From assembly GCA_016169945.1 (NCBI GenBank), contig JADLSH010000393.1:8097501-8161500 (forward strand): a DNA stretch of 64,000 nucleotides, read 5' to 3'. The position numbers and the translations under genes are program-made. Of the stretch, positions 59,118 through 64,000 are shown piece after piece. The notes below the pieces were generated by a model, which was not told the origin of the DNA, did not search any database, and was given only the letters and a program-made list of their open reading frames with translations. Source of the DNA: Trachythela sp. YZ-2020. Lineage: Eukaryota > Cnidaria > Anthozoa > Malacalcyonacea > Clavulariidae. How positions within the stretch are numbered: position 1 is the first letter of the stretch; each line of letters opens with the position of its first letter.

Positions 59118-59396
59118 CTTAGTTTTATACATTAGGTTTTTCTTGCTTCTGTCTCTTGTAGGTAGTTGCTTTCTTTTAATTGAATACTTTTTTAAAATAC
59201 ACACATAAATAAATATACAATTAAGCTTAAATACACCACAGGCCCGCGTCAGAATAATCAAAAATGGGCGGTGTATTTAATGAGGAGATAGGGTTCGACT
59301 CCCTAGTCGTTTGCGTGCGGGTGCACTCTCCTTGATTCTGGCAAATCCATTGCATTTTCCCCAGTGGGAAAGGATTTGACCTTTATCCAACATAAA
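59118..59396 (+). other. conserved structured 3' end of the U1-associated LINE
   Basis: Shares several blocks with 52262-52505 of the older copy although the coding parts differ: GCGTCAGAATAAT, a stem AGGG/CCCT with loop TTCGACT (about 59287-59305, T-arm-like), CCTAGTCGTTTGCGTGC, and a hairpin AAATCC...GGATTT (59343-59377) with the bulge ATTGCAT and an inner stem TTCCC/GGGAA. Conserved 3' structure is usually what the RT of a site-specific LINE recognises. Confidence 0.7.
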
Positions 59397-59521
59397 ACTT
59401 ACCTGACGCGAGAGGCACCTTGATCAACTAGGAGGTCCTCTCAGGATGAGGCCCTTTCATTGCACTTCGACTGGGTTGACTCCTGCGATTACCCCTAATG
59501 TGGGTAACTCGAGCGTATAAT

Positions 59522-59557
<36 letters not shown>

Positions 59558-59559
59558 TT
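59397..59559 (+). ncRNA. U1 snRNA gene, promoter side replaced by a LINE
   Basis: Aligns along its full length with U1: the 5' splice-site-pairing sequence ACTTACCTG at the start; stem-loop II with the U1A-binding heptamer ATTGCAC (about 59471); CTCCTGCGATTACCCCTAATGTGGG; an Sm-type site ATAATTTCTGG (about 59515-59526); and the terminal stem-loop GGGGACCTGCG-TTCG-CGCTAGTCCCC. The first two U1 nucleotides (AU) are not present, replaced by the A-rich LINE end. U1 base-pairs with 5' splice sites in the spliceosome. This copy has no U1 promoter in front of it, only LINE, so it is probably silent. Confidence 0.93.
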
Positions 59560-60246
59560 CTTATTTTGCAAACAAATCATCAATCGATCATGTACTAATT
59601 TTCTTTCTTTACAGTCGACATATGTCAACAACACACGACTACAGCGGTGGACAGCGTGTTAACCGGGCTGTACGTCTCATCGCCATCAGCATACAAACAA
59701 ACAAGGCGAGTGTTTTATAATATCTTTCTACGCTAATATGGTCATTTCACCGAATGTATATAGCGTGCCGGTTTAGCCGTAAACGATTACTTCCATCACA
59801 TGTCATGTCGTCTAGTGAAATGAGATATAGCGTGCGCCGTAATGCAACTCGTCACACGTACATTCCAAGCGGCGATCACACGTCACTCAAACGCAGGCGA
59901 AACATACAATCGCATACCTAGCAACGATTAAGCTCCAAAATGGCAAAATATAACACCTAAATCAAGAAGCGTGACCCGAACGCTTTCCGGGTCACAATAA
60001 TATCGCTTGGCTTTTCATCCCACATACTCCTGGCGTGAAATACGATACTCTTAAGCTCACAATTATCGCCTTGCCGAAAACGGCAACTTCGACAAGAGCC
60101 GAACACATCGCCACCTTCGTTCCCATGTCATTTACACGCAATGCTCGAGCGCGTGCGAATGCATGCGAGCAAATTCTCTAGTCGCCAATTGGAACGACGA
60201 ACTTCACTAGCAATGAAGCCTTTGTTTACGTCCTATTCGCGCGTGG
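59560..60246. other. U1-U2 spacer
   Basis: Mixed-composition sequence with no ORF of note. A short hairpin GTGACCCG...CGGGTCAC lies at about 59971-59995. The final part should contain the distal promoter of U2, which I could not pinpoint. Confidence 0.5.
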
Positions 60247-60265
60247 TCACCGCGGTTTAAGAACG
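60247..60265 (+). promoter_or_regulatory. U2 snRNA proximal sequence element (PSE)
   Basis: TCACCGCGGTTTAAGAACG lies 62 to 44 bp before the U2 start, the expected place, and resembles vertebrate U1/U2 PSEs such as CACCGCGACTTGAA. A TATAAAG occurs at about -33. The PSE binds SNAPc for snRNA transcription. Confidence 0.6.
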
Positions 60266-60308
60266 CTTGCTTTTCCTATAAAGATGGAGGCCGAAAGCGA
60301 AAAAAGGC

Positions 60309-60333
60309 ATCGCTTCTCGGCCTTTTGGCTAAG
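60309..60333 (+). ncRNA. U2 snRNA gene 5' fragment, interrupted after nt 25
   Basis: Twenty-five consecutive bases identical to the conserved start of U2 (ATCGCTTCTCGGCCTTTTGG, then CTAAG). The match stops abruptly, and the next U2 bases (ATCAAGTGTAG) are missing. The rest of U2 would be expected beyond the LINE, outside the window. With the PSE upstream this is a genuine U2 locus, disrupted. Confidence 0.88.
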
Positions 60334-60464
60334 TTTATTAAAGAATTCCTTTGGTCAAGAAGAAGATTCTACAAGTTATCTGTTTGCTGTGTTATCTGTT
60401 TACTGTGTTATCTGTTTGCTGTTGGTGCCTGGTCCTGGTCCTGTTCGTGCTGTCTGGTCCTGGT

Positions 60465-60600
60465 CCTGCTGCCTGGTCTTGCTGCCTGGTCTTGCTGCCT
60501 GGTCTTGCTGCCTGGTCTTGCTGCCTGGTCTTGCTGCCTGGTCTTGCTGCCTGGTCTTGCTGCCTGGTCTTGCTGCCTGGTCCTGCTGACTGGTCCTGCC
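60465..60600 (+). repeat. 13-bp tandem repeat CTGCCTGGTCTTG, about nine copies
   Basis: A near-perfect head-to-tail array just inside the 5' end of the LINE. All frames stay open across it, which produces long spurious ORFs on both strands. Confidence 0.95.
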
Positions 60601-61197
60601 TTGTTTTGCCTGGTCCTGGTAGTGCTGTTTCGTTTGCTGCTGCTTGGTCCCGGTACGACGGATCCTGTTGTTGCCGCCTTGTCCCGGTGCTGTTTCCTGG
60701 CCTGGCGTTGCTGTTTTTCGGAGTGCCTCCACTTGTTCCGGAGCTCCGTGGTCGTGTTGTCCTGTTTTGGCTGTTTTGTTGGTCATTCTCCAGGATTACG
60801 ACGAACTTTCCTGTGTTATTTGGTTTATTGTGTCCTTGTGAAGATATACGTGCTACCGACGCGCCTGGGGCGAACAACAACGTTCTGCAACAAATTGTTG
60901 TAGGGCGAGGTATCTTGCTATATTTTTCTGTGTGTTTATTTTGGGCGCCTTTTGCATGGTTTCTGGGTGTTCCTGTCGAGGGGCCCTCTAGGGGGAAACT
61001 CAAAGGAAGGGGTCTTTCTTTTCTTTGTCGCTTTTTTGTTGATTGGGGGGCGGTGCGTGACCAAACCCCAATAACCCCGGTTCGACGTTTGCGGGTTTCT
61101 CGTGTGGAGCGTCCGCACAGTCGTTTAAATTTGAGGAAAGCCCTCCTCGTTGTAACTATATACTTATTGAAACGTATATTTTCACGTATTATAAATA

Positions 61198-62598
61198 TGA
61201 AGATCCCCTTTATTAATCGCACGGTCGATGTAGACCTACCCGCTGTCGCGGGTCAGCCCCGTGTAACTGTTAAAGGGGTTATGGAGGATTTTCTCCACCA
61301 AATGCCCGACAATTTTAATACACTTTTGGAGGCATTTGTCCTACTGTCTCCCCGTCGAGTCCGGGTTACGTGCTGCCTGTGTGGCCATGGAGGAGTTCTG
61401 TCACCTAGGGTTGACATTCCATGGTACCCCGGTTTCTTTTGTCACATGCACGACAGCAAAATGGGTGAATGTCACCCGCCTCAGTTATGGCTTCTCTGAA
61501 GCCACCGTCGGCGATGCCCTCAAATTATTTGGCAAAGTCATCAAAGTCAAAATGGACACATTCCACGGTGTGTACACTGGGGTTCGAAATGTTTTAATGG
61601 AACTCAACACTCCAATCCCCTCTCGGTTGAAAATCGCTGGCCATTGGTGTCGGGTGTTCTATGCGGGCCAAATGCAAACCTGTTTTACCTGCCATAAGTC
61701 TGGTCATACGGCAAAAGACTGTCCAGCCAAGAAAGTACCAAATGGGGATGTGCGTGCTGCAGCTCCCCCAGCTATGGACATAGTGCAAAATGTTCCTCTG
61801 CCTGTGGTCAATCAGGTCGTGTTGCCCACAATTGTTAGTAATGCTCCTGGTGTTCCTATTTCCAATGTTGCTCGGGTCAGCAATACTGAAGCGACTGCCC
61901 ATCGCGGTAAAGATCTTCCTCCCTCGGTTGTAGGCGAACCTTCCCATCACGCCACTGTACCACAACTTCCGTATGCAGACGCGACTAAATTGATTCTACC
62001 CGAGTCATCGGTCGACGAGGAAGACATTTTCGTAGACGTCCAAGGATCGAACAAACGCGATCGCTCAGAAGATGGTTCCTCTGATTCGGAAGGCCACCAC
62101 GGGAAAAAGGGAAAAGCCACCGGAAATATAGTCGGTGTCGTTGAAGATCCTCCCTCCATAATTTCCCCGAACCTCTTTTCCCCCCTGGAAGATGAATGCG
62201 ACCAATCCCTTCCCTCGGATGCAGACGGAGAAAGTCATACTTCCACCTCTGGCGATCCTTCTCTAAAGCGCAAAGTTCGCTCCAAACCTCAGCGTCGGAA
62301 TCGGTCATTGGAATCGCGTGACCCCCTCCCCGCAACTACGGCTTCCAACCTGCCGCCCACAACGTCGTCCACGTCTATCGCTGGCGACGCGAAATTACCT
62401 GTTGATGAAAGCCTGCCACTGGACATGATAAAAGATACCTCTACTGACCCCGATAATGCCCGACGAACGGAACCGGAAAAGGACAACGCTAATACGGACT
62501 CCCCATTATCCCCAATAACGCATAACCGCGTCCGAGCCTGTGTTGCCTCCCAGGAGTCATCGCAGGAGTTAGATCCGCAGACCCTAGCACTACGGTAA
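61198..62598 (+). pseudogene. ORF1 of the U2-associated LINE, CCHC protein, one frameshift
   Basis: Begins MKIPFINRTVDVDLPAVAG at 61198. The open frame has to shift once at about 61375 to continue as EEFCHLGLTFHGTPVSF and on to the stop at 62598 (about 466 residues). A CCHC knuckle CFTCHKSGHTAKDC lies near residue 162 after GHWCRVFYAGQMQ, a typical Tx1/L1 ORF1 arrangement; the C-terminal 280 residues are acidic, Ser/Pro-rich and include KKGKATG. It binds the LINE RNA. The upstream start was chosen because the sequence before the shift fits the N-terminus of such proteins. A gap of 109 bp separates it from ORF2. Confidence 0.75.
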
Positions 62599-62707
62599 AA
62601 AAAAACCCACCCTGCTCCTGTTAGCGGCACGGAAAGAAACATGTACCAAAGAAGGGGGGAGCCTCTTCTTGAGTCCCCAATATTACTGTAACTGTTTATA
62701 TTTAACA

Positions 62708-64000
62708 ATGGCTAACCAACATGAGAACTTGTCCATTATTACCCTGAATTGCCAGGGCCTTCGTACCTTCGATCATCGGGCTACTCTATTTCAGTGGCTC
62801 AACTGCGTAAAGTCCGATCTGGTCTACCTGCAAGAAACCCATTCTGTTTCTGAGGGAGAATTTTCGACCTGGCTACAGGCGGCGTCCACAGCGGGGAGCA
62901 ATAAATCTGGGTATAAGTGCCTTTCATCTCCAGGTACCAATCGTAGTGCGGGAGTTGCTATTCTCTACCATCCAACCTTCCAGATCGTATCCTGCTCGAA
63001 AGATGAAGATGGTCGGTTATTGTGCGCTGAGTTCTCCAAAGACAACATCTCTATCCAATTAGTAAACGTTTACGCACCCAATCAAGAACGTCCCGCCCAA
63101 ACCTTCTTCGAATCACTGTACCACCTGCTAGATCCCGACACACCAACGGTTATCTGTGGTGATTTTAACACCGTGGTTAATCCAATAACGGACCGCTTTG
63201 GGTGCAACCCCAATTCCATCTGGGCCTATAATTGGTCGAAGACGCTGGCCGAATTAATGACAACATATGATCTTCACGACGCTTGGCGTGTTCACAACCC
63301 GAACGCCCGTGAGTTTTCCTGGCGTCGTCCGAATGGAAGTCAGGGTTCCCGCCTTGATATGTTTTGGCTGTCAAGTTTCCTTCTCCAATTTGTCGTCAGC
63401 GCGGAGATTCTTCCCTTCTTTCGCTCAGATCATTCATACGTGTACCTCGTCCTCGATATTCCCTCGACAGTTCGTCGTGGCAACGGAATATGGAAACTCA
63501 ACATACGTCATCTCGTGGACGATTCGCTTAGCCATTTGGTATCCGAATTTTGGGCGGCGTGGAAACTCCACAAACATTCATTTTTATCTTTAAGCGCCTG
63601 GTGGGACGCCGGAAAGGCTCGCCTTACACAACACATACGCGCTTTTTCTCGCCGAAAAGCGAAAGATCGTAGACGGCGCATCAAATCTCTAGAGAACTCC
63701 TTGTTCCACTTAAACCATAGACTGCTGAAGGGCGAGGATGTTCTTCCATTAATTAACGTTGCAAAATCTGACTTGGAGGAAGCTCATCGCGAGGAGGCCC
63801 GTGGAGCTCGCCTTCGTGCAAATGTACAATGGGCTGAAGAGGGGGAAGCCTCTACGAAGTATTTCTTTAACTTAGAACGGAAACGAGGCCAGAGGAGGCT
63901 TATTACATCTATTAAGACCTTAGCGGGGGTCGTAACCTCCTCCTTCAGCGAAATTGTCCGCGCATGGATTTCCTTTTACGGCAACCTGTTGTCGTCCCAA
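62708..64000 (+). CDS. ORF2 of the U2-associated LINE, partial (runs off the window)
   Basis: Open from ATG 62708 to the last base without a stop, 431 codons. AP-type endonuclease motifs are present in order: SIITLNCQGL, YLQETHSVS, NVYAPNQERP, ICGDFNTVV, SRLDMFWL and RSDHSYVYL (near residue 250). Then comes the linker with WAEEGEASTKYFFNLE, the same motif as WAEEGESSSSFFLSLE in the U1-associated LINE. The reverse transcriptase domain should follow outside the window. The endonuclease is the part expected to determine U2 specificity; no damage is visible. Confidence 0.9.
   Translation, partial: MANQHENLSIITLNCQGLRTFDHRATLFQWLNCVKSDLVYLQETHSVSEGEFSTWLQAASTAGSNKSGYKCLSSPGTNRSAGVAILYHPTFQIVSCSKDEDGRLLCAEFSKDNISIQLVNVYAPNQERPAQTFFESLYHLLDPDTPTVICGDFNTVVNPITDRFGCNPNSIWAYNWSKTLAELMTTYDLHDAWRVHNPNAREFSWRRPNGSQGSRLDMFWLSSFLLQFVVSAEILPFFRSDHSYVYLVLDIPSTVRRGNGIWKLNIRHLVDDSLSHLVSEFWAAWKLHKHSFLSLSAWWDAGKARLTQHIRAFSRRKAKDRRRRIKSLENSLFHLNHRLLKGEDVLPLINVAKSDLEEAHREEARGARLRANVQWAEEGEASTKYFFNLERKRGQRRLITSIKTLAGVVTSSFSEIVRAWISFYGNLLSSQ

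Larger units (their letters stand above)
52524..59396 (+). mobile_element. near-complete Tx1-like LINE inserted at the 5' end of a U1 snRNA gene
   Basis: The 6.9-kb element comprises a long 5' region with a tandem duplication, ORF1 (54228-55600, one frameshift), ORF2 (55572-59117, intact) and a 280-bp 3' region ending ATAAA next to U1. Both flanks are the first nucleotides of U1 (52506-52524 and 59397-59413). Domain content (AP-type endonuclease, RT, CCHC, no RNase H) and RT motifs fit the L1/Tx1 group, in which several families insert at fixed sites in repeated genes. Clade placement is by eye. Confidence 0.88.
60334..64000 (+). mobile_element. Tx1-like LINE inserted in a U2 snRNA gene, 3' part outside the window
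   Basis: Starts directly after U2 nt 25. The order is a 5' region with a CTGCCTGGTCTTG tandem repeat, ORF1 with CCHC (61198-62598) and ORF2 (62708 onward), cut by the window end. Tx1-clade families known from the literature as Keno, and the separate Utopia group, target U2 genes; ORF1/ORF2 style fits Tx1. Family identity cannot be settled without comparison. Confidence 0.85.

Noticed and set aside
59971..59995. Hairpin GTGACCCG...CGGGTCAC between U1 and U2
   Set aside because: Only an 8-bp stem, no snRNA 3'-box context and no ORF; too weak to call a terminator or RNA gene.
60351..61499. 382-codon ORF and long opposite-strand ORFs over the CTGCCTGGTCTTG array
   Set aside because: Every frame is open across the 13-bp repeat because it lacks stops. 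Only the segment from 61198 (ORF1 start) has protein-like content.

Overview
This is animal nuclear DNA, most likely from a cnidarian and probably an anthozoan (coral or sea anemone). The reasons are GT-AG introns, a spliced alpha-kinase gene, U1 and U2 snRNA gene sequence, and diverged copies of a repeat with the core CTCTGTCTAACGCC that I associate from memory with anthozoan genomes. Apart from the kinase gene (59-1710, minus) and the snRNA sequences, nearly everything I recognise is mobile DNA, often nested.

Layout. 0-5 kb: alpha-kinase gene, a GAATTCCTATAGG-type tandem repeat, and a foldback element with minisatellite arms (3574-4722). 5.1-9.4 kb: a decayed tyrosine-recombinase retrotransposon (DIRS/Ngaro type) split by a 433-bp hAT-type MITE with an 8-bp target duplication. 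11.19-18.28 kb: a complete 7.1-kb DNA transposon (here IS3EU-1) with 233-bp inverted repeats, TAY...RTA ends and a 6-bp target duplication. It carries two convergent genes: an apparently intact seven-exon CUE-HECT ubiquitin ligase (746 codable residues) and a DDE integrase-type transposase. It sits inside or just upstream of another spliced DDE-transposase-like gene (18.35-23.2 kb). 23.37-43.89 kb: a second, diverged element of the same architecture (IS3EU-2), again with a HECT ligase and a DDE integrase in convergent orientation and a 6-bp target duplication. It is broken by a 7.2-kb TTAA-flanked transposon and a 3.6-kb foldback element, and its right part occurs a second time without those insertions, so the empty sites can be read directly. 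44.7-48.4 kb: a zinc-finger ORF, the left end and first exon of a third HECT-carrying element, and two MULE remnants. 49-64 kb: three Tx1-like LINE elements tied to snRNA genes.

The snRNA region is the other striking part. A recognisable U1 snRNA gene (about 59397-59559) is preceded directly by a near-complete LINE (52.5-59.4 kb) with an uninterrupted 1181-residue endonuclease/reverse transcriptase. The first nucleotides of U1 are repeated at the 5' side of that LINE, where they directly follow the 3' end of an older related LINE (49-52.5 kb). This is the pattern expected of a LINE family that targets the 5' end of U1 genes and stacks copies there. About 0.9 kb further on, a U2 snRNA promoter and the first 25 nt of U2 run straight into a third LINE (60.3 kb to the window end), which resembles the known U2-targeting Tx1-clade elements.

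How the parts work together: in the two IS3EU-type elements the integrase would cut and join the TAY ends. The ubiquitin ligase is a passenger or accessory gene whose repeated association with the transposase suggests a role in the element's life cycle; that role is inference. Family names, splice junctions and frames were worked out by eye, without alignment software.
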